Assembly (NCBI RefSeq): GCF_000715075.1
Contig: NC_134101.1
Coordinates: 153,372,084-153,436,083 of the forward strand
Reading direction: 5' to 3'
Source: Nicotiana tabacum
Taxonomy: Eukaryota; Streptophyta; Magnoliopsida; Solanales; Solanaceae
Length of the DNA stretch: 64,000 bases
Both the position numbers and the translations under genes were made by a program. Below the pieces are notes generated by a model. It was not told the origin of the DNA, made no database searches, and worked only from the letters and a program-made list of their open reading frames with translations. The stretch's first letter is position 1; the number at the start of each line of letters is the position of its first letter. Below are positions 10,910 to 22,725 of this stretch, one piece after another.

Positions 10910-12675
10910 CTGGCAACATCATCTTATTCAATAAGATCCAGGGGCCCTCCACCCACTCATCCTCTTAGTCCTATCAGAAACAAGAACAAAGAGAAGATGG
11001 AAGATTCGAACAAAAAGGAAAACTGAACTGAATGGGTAGAGGTCACTCATGGTACTCAGGTTTCCAAAGAATGTGCATCCCAGCTTGAACAAAAGCTACT
11101 GAAATTTCAATAAGAACTTGATCAGGTTTGGAATCTGGCGAATCTGTCATTTTCCCTCACCACTCCCGACATTAATTTCCCAAATGCTCAGAACCCCGCA
11201 CCTCGACAAAATATCCCAAAGTCATGAAACCATCTTGCTCCTCACTACCACTACAACACTTGCCACGCCTCCAACAATACTCCACTGCTCATCCCGGAAC
11301 CTTTGAACTCCACAAATGTCCCCTTTCACACCCGTCATAACACCCTCATCTACGTGGAGACTGTGACACACTCCACTCAACAAATCTCAAGCACACCCGA
11401 GTCTGATGATAAAGACTTGATCATCAAGAATTTGGCTGAAGAACTTAAGAAATTGACCAGCAGGATCCAGGGTGTCGAAGGAAGTAAGGGGATTGAAAGG
11501 TTGAACTATGAAGATCTCTGCATACAACCCGATGTTGAACTGCCCGAGGGGTACAAACCTACAAAGTTCGAAATGTTTGATGGTACAGGAGATCCAAGGG
11601 TCCATCTGAGAACGTACTATGACAAGCTGGTTGGAGTAGGGAAAAATGAGAGAACCCGCATAAAGCTTCTCATGAGAAACTTGAAAGGAGATGCTTTGTC
11701 TTGGTACATTGGCCAGGCTCCAAAGAAATGGTCAAACTGGGTAAGCATGGCGTCCGACTTTATGGACAATTCAGGTTCAATACAAAAAATGCACCAGATG
11801 TGTTCTACATCCAGAACCTAAAGAAGAAGCCCACGAAAACATTCCGCGAGTATGCCACTCACTGGAGATCAAAAGCTGCTAAGGTTAGGCCTGCTTTAGA
11901 GGAGGAACAAATGAACAAGTTTTTCGTCCGAGCACAGGACCTGCAATATTATGAAAGGCTGATGATGATTGAGAGCCACAAATTTTCCGACATTATCAAG
12001 CTGGGAGAAACGATCTAAGAAGGCATCAAAAGTGGTATGGTTACAAACTTTGAAGCCTTGCAAGCTACCAATAAGGCTTTACAGTCTGATGGTACGTCCA
12101 AGAAAAGGGATGTATGTGCCGTAATGGTGGCACAGAGAACCAAATCCCCTATAAAATACCAAACCTATGCAATGCCTCCACTCACATATCAGCCTACTCC
12201 GAATTACCAGACACCCTCACCCTCTTACCAAACTCCACCACCCACTTATCAATCACATCCACCTCCTACATATCAACCTACCTCACCAAGATATTCCCAA
12301 CCTGCACATGTCTACCAAGCCTACAATGCCCAACCATCCCACTATCAATCGCCTCCCACACGTCAAAACTTTCCAAGACTTTGACCAAATTTTGACCGCT
12401 GACCTCCTAAACAGTATACAGCCATTGCCGAACCCATTGACCAGTTGTACGCGAGGCTCAAAGCTGATGGTTATGTCACCCTTATCCCTGCTATAACCCC
12501 CAAAAACCCTTCTTAGTGGGTTAATCCAAACAAATCCTGCGCATACCATTCCGGCATGAAAGGACACACCATCGACGAATGTCGCTCCCTGAAAGACAAG
12601 ATCCAGGCTTTGATTGACAACAAAATTATTGTGGCAAAGGAACCTGCTCCTAATGTCCGCAATAACCCGTACTAG
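10910..12675 (+). pseudogene. gag: gag of the Tat element, broken
   Basis: Gag forms the virus-like particle in the cytoplasm and packages the element RNA. The N-terminus is open from about 10913 (ATSSYSIRSRGPPPTHP). The expected ATG seems to be CTG at 10910, so the start is approximate. Stops lie near 11026, 11112 and 11226. The core gag domain follows from about 11520 (FDGTGDPRVHLRTYYDKLV, MRNLKGDALSWY). A 1-bp deletion near 11765 shifts the frame (continuing RFNTKNAPDVFYIQNL). TAA 12016 precedes a Pro/Tyr/Gln-rich linker (12160-12380, YQTP-like repeats). Then comes a CxxH...H...C knuckle-like motif, CAYHSGMKGHTIDEC, near 12538. At least six lesions. Confidence 0.8.
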
Positions 12676-13126
12676 ACCATAAGAGTGGAGACATTCACAT
12701 GATTGAAATATAGGATGATTGAGACCCCAAGGGATTGATCGGTTTGATCACAGAAGGCGACGATCCAAAGGAGCCAATAGTCACCCTTAATCCGATTGTT
12801 GTCCAGATTCAGCCTTCGGATTAACATTCACATGAGTGGAGACATTCACATGATTCAATGTTGATTTTCAAGTAATAGACGTGCTGGCATCTTACAATTT
12901 GCTATTAGGACGACCATGGATTCATGCTGCTGGGACCGTAGTGTCAACACTACATCAGGCGGTGAAATTTGAGTGGAGCCACCAAGAAGTCATCATTCAC
13001 GGCGACGGTAGCAATCCCATAAACAGTCGCCAAACCATCCCAGCAATTGGAGGCAGAGGAAAGATAGGCGGGAAGACCTACCACCACATCGAGCGAGTCA
13101 ACGCCGTTGACAAGGACAAATGGTAG
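12676..13126 (+). pseudogene. Protease remnant of the Tat element, catalytic core deleted
   Basis: Retropepsins mature the Gag-Pol polyprotein. Only the C-terminal part survives: ASYNLLLGRPWIHAAG followed by TLHQAVKFEW and HHIERVNA (12881-13126), typical of the Tat protease end. No D(T/S/G)GSS catalytic motif lies between the gag knuckle and this block. The gap is only about 200 bp where intact relatives have several hundred. Two exact 22-bp copies of a sequence containing 'gagtggagacattcacat' (12683-12704 and 12834-12855) flank the damaged part, suggesting slippage or recombination. A stop follows at 13124. Confidence 0.75.
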
Positions 13127-13557
13127 GACAATAAAATTGAAAGCATATTGAACTGGAGTGGATACGAACCTGCAAGGGGCTTGGCAATAACATCCAAGGA
13201 GTTGCTAAGCCTATCAAACTAAAGAAACATGGCACCACCTTTGGTTTGGGATATGAGTACACTTGGGAGGAATTCAACAACTGGCCGCCACCATGGCATA
13301 GATCTTACTATCCACTAGAGCAGCCAATTCCACATTTGAAGCAAGCTTTCCTACTGGCTGATGTTATCTATGGGTCGGAAGAAGAGGAAGCATTTGCAGC
13401 AGTAAGGAATTTGTTCCTGGAAGATAATCATAGGGATTGTTGTGTTGTTTTCGAGGAGGAGGGGGAGAAAGGCCCTTCTATACAGGCAGTGAGCAGAGGA
13501 GCATGCCTCAATAACTGGACCATCAGGACCACCAGAGCCTGGAAAGCCTCGGGGTAG
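13127..13557 (+). pseudogene. Pol linker between protease and RT
   Basis: An open part from 13246 reads GYEYTWEEFNNWPPPWH, then an acidic segment (YGSEEEEAFAAVRNLFLED) and RGACLNNWTIRTTRAWKASG before a stop at 13555. It is a known spacer region of Tat polyproteins. The piece 13127-13245 is interrupted. Function unknown; probably cleaved or structural. Confidence 0.6.
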
Positions 13558-13765
13558 CAAGGCTGAACAAGAATCATGCACTATCTTTCATTTTTACTAG
13601 TTGACTTTCCTTTCGCATTTTAAAATTTCGCAATAAGATCTTCAATGTTCAAAACAGTTAAGGAATTTTTCAAAGCATTTCGATTTTCCATATAAATCTT
13701 ACACTTATTATTTTCTCTCATTACTTTACTTATACAACATTACTATTACTTATCTTGATGAACCA
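13558..13765 (+). other. Possible intron-like gap between pro and RT blocks
   Basis: About 200 bp of AT/pyrimidine-rich sequence with stops in the pol frame, starting GGTAGCAAG right after the linker and ending in a T-rich run before the RT frame opens. Ogre elements are known to have a spliced intron between protease and RT, and the position fits. I see no clean 3' AG acceptor near 13760, so either the acceptor is mutated or this is ordinary decay. Confidence 0.3.
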
Positions 13766-15781
13766 ATGGTTGTGACATACAACAAGACAACGAAACAAAC
13801 GGATACAGATTCGGAGGAAGATGAAATATCGGAAGAGATTGTTAAGGAAGTCGAGAATTTTAAGAACAGACCTAAGTCCAACCTGGATGAGACCGAGATT
13901 GTTAACCTGGGAGATGTAGAGAACGTCAAAGAAACAAGAATCAATGTCCACTTATTTCAATCAGAAAAGAAGAAATACACAGAATTTCCAAGGGATTATG
14001 AAGACATATTTGCTTGGTCGTATGATGACATGACTAGTATGAGTACATTTATTGTGGCACACAAACTGCCAACTGATCCGAAATGTCCGCCGATAAAGCA
14101 AAAGCTCAAAAAGTTCATGCCTAATGTGATCTTGAAAATTAAAGAAGAAGTCACTAAGCAGGTCAAAACCAAGGTTCTTAGGGTAGTAGAATATCCGACG
14201 TGGTTAGACAACATCTTGCCAGTACCAAAGAAGGACGGGAAGGTCAGAGTCTGTGTTGACTACTGGGATCTCAACCGGACCAGTACAAAAGATGACTTTC
14301 CCTTACCAAACATACACATCCTGATCGACAATTGCGCCAGGAATGAGTTGCAGTCATTTGTAGATTGTTTTGCGGGGTATCATCAGATCTGGATGGATGA
14401 ACAAGATGCTGAGAAAACGGTTTTCATTACCCCATGGGGCATGTATTGTTACAAGATGATGCCGTTTGGATTAAAAAAAGCTGGGGGCACCTACATGAGG
14501 GCCATGACCACCATTTTCCACGATATGATACACAAGGAGATCGAAGTATATGTAGACGATGTTATCATCAAGTCCAAAAAAGCCACTGATCACATGGAAG
14601 ATTTGAGGAAGTTCTTCAATAGACTGAGAAGATACAACCTAAAACTCAATCCCGCAAAATGTGCATTTGGGGTTCCCGCCAGAAAACTACTTGGATTCAT
14701 TGTAAGTCGCCGAGAAATAGAACTGGATCCATCAAAGGTCAAAGCTATTCAAGAGTTGTCACCGCCAAAGAACAAGAAGGACGTGATGAGTTTCTTGGGG
14801 AGACTTAACTATATCAGCCGGTTCATATCACAATCTATAGTTATCTATGAGTCGATCTTTAAGATGTTGAAGAAGGAGGCCACTACCAAATGGACTGATG
14901 AGTTCCAAAAGGCCTTCGACAGAATCAAGGAGCACCTGTCAACACCACCAGTCTTGGTCCCGCCCGAGCCAGGTAGACCTTTATTACTCTACCTCACAGT
15001 ATTGGATGGAGCATTCGGTTGTGTTCTGGGACAGCATGATGAAATGGGAAGGAAGGAACATGCTATCTATTACCTCAGTAAGAAGTTCACCCCATACGAG
15101 GCCTGGTATTCTCTATTAGAGCGCACCTGTTGTGCTTTAACTTGGGTAACTAAGAAGTTGAGGCACTACTTCTATGCCTATACTACATATCTCATATCAA
15201 GGATAGATCCTTTGAAGTACATCTTCCAGAAGCCCATGCCCACTGGAAAGCTAGCCAAGAGGAAAATCTTGTTGAGTGAATTTAACATTGTCTACATAAC
15301 TCAGAAGGCAATCAAGGGACATGCATTAGCAGATCACCTTGCGGAAAACCTCGTGGATGGGGAATACGAACCCCTAGAAACGTATTTTCCTGACGAAGAG
15401 GTATCATTCATAGGAGAAGATATTGCAGAATCCTATGTCGGTTGGATAATGTTTTTCGACGGAGCAGCAAACTTCAAAGGAGTTGGCATAAGAGCAATCC
15501 TCGTATCGGAAATCGCTCAGAATTATCTGGTGTCCGCCAAACTTAGATTCTCGTGCACCAACAATATGGCCGAGTATGAAGCATGCATCTTAGGTCTCAA
15601 AATGGCCATCGACAGGAACATCCAAGAGATGCTAGTGATCGGAGATACAGACTTGCTTATACATCAGGTCCGAGAAGAATGGGCGACCAAGAACTCCAAG
15701 ATACTCCCTTATTTGCATCATGTACAGGAATTGAGAAAGAGGTTCACAAAGACGGAATTCCAACATGTTCGCAGAATCTAG
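13766..15781 (+). pseudogene. pol: pol: reverse transcriptase, RNaseH and archaeal-type RNaseH
   Basis: The longest open block of the element (671 codons). It copies element RNA to DNA in the particle. RT motifs are in order: motif A FVDCFAGYHQI, motif B MPFGLKKAGGTYMRAM and the catalytic YVDD (about residue 263). The gypsy RNaseH follows (YLTVLDGAFGCVL, YYLSKKFTPYEA, LLERTCCAL). A second RNaseH, the Tat-specific archaeal-type one, starts at FFDGAANFKGVG with AEYEACILGL and IGDTDLL. Its last Asp (FADALATL) lies beyond the TAG at 15779, which looks like CAG to TAG. RT itself looks undamaged at its active site. The true N-terminus is upstream because this is part of a polyprotein, so the first Met is arbitrary. 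Confidence 0.9.
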
Positions 15782-17171
15782 AATGAGTTTGCCGATGCAT
15801 TGGCTACCCTATCATCCATGATACAACATCCAGACAAGAACTTCATTGATCCTATTCTGGTAAAGATCTATGATCAGCGAGCTTACTATGCTCATGTCGA
15901 AGAAGAAGCAGAAGGAAAGCCTTGGTTTCATGATATCAAGGAATATTTGGCAAAGGGATAATACCCAGAACTTGCAAAAACTACTCAGAAGCGCACACTC
16001 CGAAGGTTGTCTAACAATTTCTTTCACAATGGAGGAATCCTGTATAGGAGGACTCCGGGCTTGGGATTACTAAGGTGTGTCAACGCAAAGGAAGCATCCA
16101 AACTGCTAGAAGAAATCCATGCCAGGTCCTGCGGTCCATATATGAACAGTTTTGTTTTAGCCAAGAAGATACTCTGGGCGGGTTATTTTTGGATGACTAT
16201 GGAAACAGACTGCATCCAGTATGTCCGAAAGTGCCATTGCTGTCTGATACATGTAGATATGATAAAGGTGCCTCCAAACGAGCTTAATGCAACAAGCTCT
16301 TCATGGCCGTTTGCTGCCTGGGGAATGGATGTTATTGGACCAGTTGAGTATACCGCCTCCAGCGGGCACAAATTTATCCTAGTAGTAATCGACTACTTCA
16401 CCAAATTTGGTCGAAGCAACATCTTACAAAGCAGTGACTAAGAAAGTCATGCCAGACTTCATCCACGACCGTATCGTTTGTCGGTTCGGGATTCTGGAAT
16501 CAATCATCACTGATAATGGTTCCAATCTCAACAGTGACCTAATGAAAGCCATATGCGAAACCTTCAAGATCAAACAAAAGAATTCTATAGCCTACAGACC
16601 TCAGATGAACGGAGCAGTAGAAGCTGCCAATAAGAATATCAAGAAGATACTAAGGAAAATAATAGAGAAGCATAAGTAGTGGCATGAGAAGCTATCATTT
16701 GCTTTATTGGGATACCGCACCACAGTCCGCACATCAATCGGGGCAACCCCCTACATGCTGGTTTATGGTACAGAAGCCGTTATTCTCGCCGAGGTGGAAA
16801 TTCCCTCATTAAGTATCATACAGGAATCAAAGCTAGACGATGCTGAATGTGTAAAGAATCATTACAAGTAGCTAGCTCTTATAGATTGAAAGAGAATGAA
16901 TGCAGTTTGCCACGGTTAGCTTTATCAAAACAGGATGTCCAGAGCCTTCAATAAAAGAGTCAAGCCAAAACAGTTCACACCGGGGCAGTTGGTGTTAAAG
17001 AAAATTTCCCCGCATCAAGATAAAGCCAAAGGGAAATTCTCTTCCAACTGGAAAGATTCGTACATGGTTCACCGGGTTCTAACAGGAGGAGCCCTCATAC
17101 TTGTGGAAATGGACGAAAAAGTCTGGCCAAAGCTGATCAATTCAGATGCAGTCAAGTGCTACTATGTGTAA
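15782..17171 (+). pseudogene. Integrase of the Tat element, multiply broken
   Basis: Integrase joins the cDNA to the host chromosome. It continues the frame of the RT block with TAA at 15959, a 1-bp insertion near 16405 (DYFTKF, then VEATSYKAVTKK in the next frame), TAG 16677, TAG 16869, TGA 16887, TAG 16917 and a natural stop at 17169. The zinc domain reads EIHARSCGPYMNS ... KCHCC, and the second His appears replaced by Tyr. All three DDE residues are visible: WGMDVIGP, IITDNGSN and GAVEAANKN. The C-terminal domain ends PKLINSDAVKCYYV. No chromodomain, as expected for Tat. Confidence 0.88.
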
Positions 17172-17837
17172 TCTTTATGCTTTCCCGTATAATGTAATTT
17201 GAACTACGCCTGACCTGATTCCCGTTTAAGAGGGGATACGTAGGCAGCCCTACGAGTTCAGTTACAATTCAATAAAAAATTTATTTCCCCCGTAATTGGA
17301 AACTGGGGCAGAATTTTGATGAGGACCCTCAAAATTCCAAAGAAATTTCAGCCAGTCACAGCAAGCAGCCGTCAGAAGCAGTAGCCCATAAGGAGGACCC
17401 TCAAAATTTAGGAGTAAGAGAAGTTGCAATGTCTTGAACCACATCGCAGTCGTCGGTTCATCTAAAGAAAACTATTCTCGATTATGTATTTATGTTATAT
17501 TTTTACTAAATCATGCACGTCTGTTAACAAATTGCTTTGTTTAGCAATGCTACCCCAATGATACACACAGTATCACCGAAATAGAGCCGAGCAGGTCAAG
17601 CAAAGTCAGCGGGGATACGAACTAACCTTTCCCCTTTACAAAACTCACGATTTTTCTTTAGATGCAGGCACCTGAGTCGCAAAATCATCGAATATATTAT
17701 ACACTCATATTGTTCAGGAATACAACTCTCAGAACCGTCACACCGATTCATAGTTGCTATCCGCAGACAATATCCCTAGCAGCCACAATATCGTGAATCA
17801 GCTATCAGCTAAGAAAACTCTATTACCATTTGCCTTT
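17172..17837 (+). other. 3' untranslated region of the Tat element, unique part
   Basis: Includes the conserved phrase 'ggggatacgtaggcagcc' (about 17234) usual after integrase in this group and a near-duplicated 'gaggaccctcaaaattcc' / 'gaggaccctcaaaattta' pair (about 17321 and 17392). No gene. Confidence 0.6.
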
Positions 17838-18335
17838 TTATCTCTTGCAAAAGGCTACTATTCTACCTTCCAAGACTAAGCACTGTCTCCATCTGCATTT
17901 CTTGCATTGCATAAGGCTACTATTCTGCCTTTCGAGACTAAGCACTGTCTCCATCTGCATTTCTTGCATTGCATAAGGCTACCATTCTGCCTTCCGAGAC
18001 TAAGCAATCTCTCCATCTACATTTCTTGCATTGCATAAGGCTATTATTCTGCCTTCCGAGACTAAGCACTGTCTCCATCTGCATTTCTTGCATTGCATAA
18101 GGCTACTATTCTGCCTTTCGAGACTAAGCACTGTCTCCATCTGCATTTCTTGCATTGCATAAGGCTATTATTATGCCTTCCGAGACTAAGCATTGTCTCT
18201 ATCTGCATTCTTTGCATTGCATAAGTCTACCATTCTGCCTTACGAGACTAAGATCTATCTCCATCTGCATTCTCTACATTGCATTAGGCTACCATTTTGC
18301 CTTCCGAGACTAAGCATTGTCTCCATCTACATGGC
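17838..18335 (+). repeat. 62-bp tandem array, 8 copies, in the Tat 3' region
   Basis: The unit contains 'gcattgcataaggctacta', 'ttctgccttccgagactaag' and 'cactgtctccatctgcattt'. Copies of the 'gactaagca' phrase recur near 17875, 17936, 17999, 18060, 18122, 18184, 18247 and 18310. Copies are close to identical, with no unique spacers. Confidence 0.9.
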
Positions 18336-18770
18336 TGAAAGATCTCCACTTTATTTACATTGGCTGAAATATTGCTGCTTCATCTACATCTTGCATGGAT
18401 GAAATATCGCCACTTTATTTACACTTTTTTGCATGGCTGAAATATTTCCACCTTATTTACATCTTGCATGGCTGAAATATCGCCACCTTCTGCATCACAT
18501 GGGCTGAAAGATCGCCAATTTGTCCAGAGGCATCATTATTCGGAGGCACCATTTTCATAGCCCGAGGATGCCATGCCATGGCCTGAGGACCCCTTTTATC
18601 TTTTGCATATCATTATTCAAAGGCATCATAGTTCGGAGGCATCATTATCATAGCCCGAGAGCACCATTTCATGGCCTGCGAATCCTTTATTATACTCTTC
18701 ATGGCCCAGGACATCATGGTCTGAGGACATCATCCTAACCGTCCAAAGACAACATTCATGGTCTGACGGG
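18336..18770 (+). repeat. Two further short tandem arrays downstream of the 62-bp array
   Basis: About 18330-18515 has four or five imperfect 40-45-bp units with 'catggctgaaatatcgccac' and 'ttatttacatcttg'. About 18520-18770 has units with 'cggaggcatcattat' and 'catggcctgaggac'. The three arrays lie end to end and have different units. Confidence 0.7.
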
Positions 18771-19118
18771 AACTTGCATCATGCTTAAAGTTATGCACAA
18801 TATATGCTTGTATTGCTTATTTCCATCTAAACCGGTGAGCAACGGCTATCTCAACTAGATCAATCTCGCTCCAATTCCCGCACCCCTACTAGACCTTAAC
18901 CATTCATCCCAACCTGAATATTGCGTCTGTTCTTGAAAAATCTCCATCAGCATACTCCGCCGATGGATCCTGAACTACATATGGCCTGATTCCGGTAGGA
19001 CCAGGAATATGTAGGAAGCACAAAAGCTAGGGCGTGGACAAACCTTTTCAAACCCCTTCGTTCGGTCAAAAATTGGGCATCGTATCTTTACCCGACAACT
19101 CTTTTATCCTTCCTGGGT
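18771..19118 (+). other. Remaining Tat 3' untranslated region
   Basis: Non-coding; the end phrase 'tttacccgacaactctttta' and 'tcctgggtaaagagg' leads into the polypurine tract. Confidence 0.55.
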
Positions 19119-19131
19119 AAAGAGGGGCAGC
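19119..19131 (+). other. Polypurine tract of the Tat element
   Basis: AAAGAGGGGCAGC immediately before the 3' LTR; primer for plus-strand DNA synthesis. Confidence 0.75.
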
Positions 19132-20304
19132 CGTTGATACCCAATTTTCCCTATATTTTTTTTATGTAAAATACCTTTACAATATCATGTATATGCATAT
19201 ATAAGTATACCCCAAGGCTACATTATTTTTTTCCTTAACTTTTCAAAGATTCTTAAATCGTTTACTTCCCTATTTTATCAAGAAAAACCCAATAGTTATC
19301 CCAAAATTATCATTTTTGGTGATTCATTTATTAGAGTGTCATGTTTATATTAAAATATATCTACTGTATTTTTTACACATTGTTTACAAATTTATTTGGT
19401 ATTTAAAAGGATAGAATTGCATAATTGCAATATTAGCTATTTTTTAGGTTTAAATTCGTCTCATATTCATAAAATGAGATTTTATATTTTTTAATTGATA
19501 ATTATATATTATAAATCATTTTGATGCTTTCAATTTATTTCCAGAAATTAATTTACTATTTTTTTAATTTTTTAGAAGGGAAAACTGGCTATTTCAGTAA
19601 CAGCCCAATTTATTTCAATTTTAGCCTAAAATCTGGCCTAATTTAACCCAATCTCCAATCCAAATTAAACTGACCCAAGACCCCAAGCCCAATCCTAAAA
19701 CTACCCAACCCAACCCGGACCTAATCTTGGTCGTTGATCAATTTTGATCAACGGTCTAGATCCGCCCTTACCTTTTTTTAATCAAACGACCCCCCCCAAT
19801 ACCCCTCATTTTCCCTCACTCGTCTCTATCTCTCTACCTCTGGTTCTCTCTATAACCCTCCCTTCCCCTCCTCTCCGATGAGTTCTTTTCATCTTCTCCG
19901 ACCACCTTCTGACCTAAACACATGGTGTGGTTTCACTACCCACAAGCCACATATGGCTCCTCGCGTTTGGTTAACTGAAGACTCGTGGCCTGACCATGAA
20001 GGGTTGGTCCAGACCTTTGTCGATTCAAAGTTTCACGGCCATCTCCGTCCTGCTCCGGCAAGTCATGCCTGCTTCGAGCCTAGTTTCAACCCCTCCTGCT
20101 TAGATCCAAGCATTTCTCACCGTTTGGGTTCCTCTGAAAACCCTAGTTTTGAGGTTTTTCTGATCTCTTTAGATCTGTTCCAGGTCTATGTTTTCACTAA
20201 ATTTTTAAACAATTTTCTGAATTTTCTTTCACAAAACTACATTCAAAACCATTTCTTTTTCCGATCTAGGGTTGTTTTGAGATATTTAGATGTTTCTCTG
20301 ATTT

Positions 20305-20515
20305 TCTCTTTCTATTGTGTGTTTCTTCTACTGTATTTTCCTCTACATTGTTCTTGTGTGTTTTCTCTACTATATTTTCCTCTACTGTGTTATTCTATGT
20401 TTTCTCTACTGTATTTTCCTCTACTATGTTCTTGTGTATTTTCTTATTAAATTTGCTCTACTGTGTTCTTGAGTGTTTCTTATTAAATTTTCTCTACTGT
20501 GTTCTAGTTAAGTTT
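20305..20515 (+). repeat. 39-bp tandem repeats inside the 3' LTR
   Basis: Same repeat block as at 4865-5065, with four to five copies. It gives rise to an open frame with a 13-residue period that is not a gene. Confidence 0.8.
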
Positions 20516-21538
20516 CTTCTAATACTTCTTAATATGCTTCTCCTACTGTTCTTAGCATTTTTTCATTATGTTTCGTATTAGTTTCTTCTGCCATGTTTTC
20601 TTTGAGCACCTACTGTGCTTCGCATGTTACTCTTCTACCATGTTTCTCATAAGTTTCCGTTGTTGAAAGGAACATGTTAAATGTTTCAGTTCTTTTCTGA
20701 GACCTCTGAACTTGTTCCGACTCAATTACTTGTCCTCTCATCTCTGCACTCGATTGATGGTAGAACGCTAGAATTTGGGGGTTTTTCCATGTTTGGAAAC
20801 CATTGCCTATGTGATTTGCCTTAACTGGTTTTGTTTCAAAAACCCTAACCCTTTAAGACCTATTTCGAGTCTCTGAACTGAATTTTGAAATCCTTGTTTT
20901 TCATATGATTCTGACTTTTGCTAAACTCTTCTAAAGTCTTTTACACTGGATCTTTTGTATGCTACTAGATGCTACTTCTCTTCTACATTGCTAACCTATG
21001 TGACAACCATGCCCCTGTAGTCTATTATCTACTGATTTTGCAATGACACGACATCTTCTTTCGGCTTAACATGTTTATATGCTCTTTATATGTGATGAAC
21101 TTCCCTCTAAAATAGCTTTCAAATTTGTGATTAGTTCAAACTTCCTTCTGAATAGGTCTGATTGATTTCTTTCCATTGTTTGCTGATTTCCCTGTGATTC
21201 GACTTAACTTAAAACCTTTCTCAGCTTTTCTAACGTGGTTCATTCATGGACCAATAATTACAAAATCTCTAACTCTTGATTTACTGGCTACTAATTGATT
21301 CTCTTACCTTATTTGTACAACCGTGTATTTCAAAATTCTGTCCCTTAAATAACTTTTTATGTATTTGCCCCTAATTGCCTACTTTGCACAAAAGAAGCTT
21401 GTTTGATTTCTTTTCTTAAATAACTTTTACTGTTTGAATCTGATTTTCTTAATTAAAGGAAGTCTTGTGTGATTGATTCTTAATTGATAATCAGTTCCTT
21501 AACTGTTTTCTTACCTTATATCTGCCTGATTTTCACAC

Positions 21539-21545
21539 TATAAAT
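21539..21545 (+). promoter_or_regulatory. TATA box of the Tat 3' LTR
   Basis: TATAAAT in the same context as 6096. In the 3' LTR it could drive read-through into the adjacent T1 antisense gene 2.5 kb downstream; no evidence of use. Confidence 0.5.
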
Positions 21546-22344
21546 GCACGACTCTTTCACAAACACACCATCATTCATTCACAATCTTTCTGAACTCACA
21601 TTCATACACAATATTATTCTCTGTTGTCTGCATTATGGCCTGTTTACAAGACCTACTATTTTTCTCTATTTGTTTCTTTGAAACTGGTATGTCCTGATTT
21701 AAGCTTTAGCACCACAACAATGTGTTTATTTACTACTTTTGTATCCATGTCTACTTACTATTTTTGTACATGAATTAGCATGCTTATTTCTTTCCATCTT
21801 CTCCTATTATGAATCCCAAAACCCTGCCTCCTATGTGTTTGAGCTATGGTTTAAGGCATGACAATATTCAAATTATTGTCCATGAACTAAACTTGATCAC
21901 TCGGGATCATAGCTTCTAATAATGTGTTCTAGTAGGCTTCTGGGTGTATTAGCACTCTCCATTGCTGGGTATACCCACAACCTGCCTAGTCTTTTCAACT
22001 TCCCTATTCCCCTTGTACCCCTATGTGCACTTATTTGTAGTTGAGGGCTAGCCCATCCACACTGCACTTGTCTTAATCTGATAATGTATTTGGATGTGAG
22101 AATTGCCCAGATTCCTCTTTGAGGCTCTTAGGAAACTTTGACACATCCAAATGAGAGAAAGTCTTTGGATCATGATCTCTTGGAGTTGGTTTACCTCGTA
22201 TTTCAGAAATGAAGCCTCAATCAGGCTCTCCTTAGTTGTACTTTTCAATTTCTGATGTATTCTATTACTTTTTTTTGGGCTTTAATAATTTGTAATAAAT
22301 TCTTGGGGATGGCTAGTGAAAAAGGGAGGGGTAACTATGTATGC

Positions 22345-22725
22345 AAAGGGTAGATATCCTGCCTATAGGTAATTCTGAAATTCTGCATTCTCATATAGAT
22401 ATCGTGCCTATAGGTATTCTGATTTTCTCACATAGATGCCATGTCTATAAGTATTTCTGAATTCTGCATGCTCTCATATATAAATCATGCCCATAAGTAC
22501 CTGGAAATCTGAATTTTGCATATGCATATAGAGAAATATGCCTATAGGTCCTTCTAAATCCCGTATATCCATTCTTCATCTAGCAATCATGTTCATAGGT
22601 CTTAAACAAAAATTCAACATCTAGATATCATGTCTATAAGGCATCTACATTCCTTACCATGTCTATAAAAGGTTTTAAAATCGACAACGCATAGAAAGCA
22701 TGTCTATAGGAATTATTAATCGAAT
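22345..22725 (+). repeat. Degenerate 'catgtctatagg' repeat zone in the 3' LTR
   Basis: Counterpart of 6765-7145, with the same units and order. Confidence 0.65.

Noticed and set aside
17838..18335. Regular 62-bp repeats as a CRISPR array
   Set aside because: Units are contiguous with no unique spacers, in a plant retrotransposon 3' region with no cas genes.
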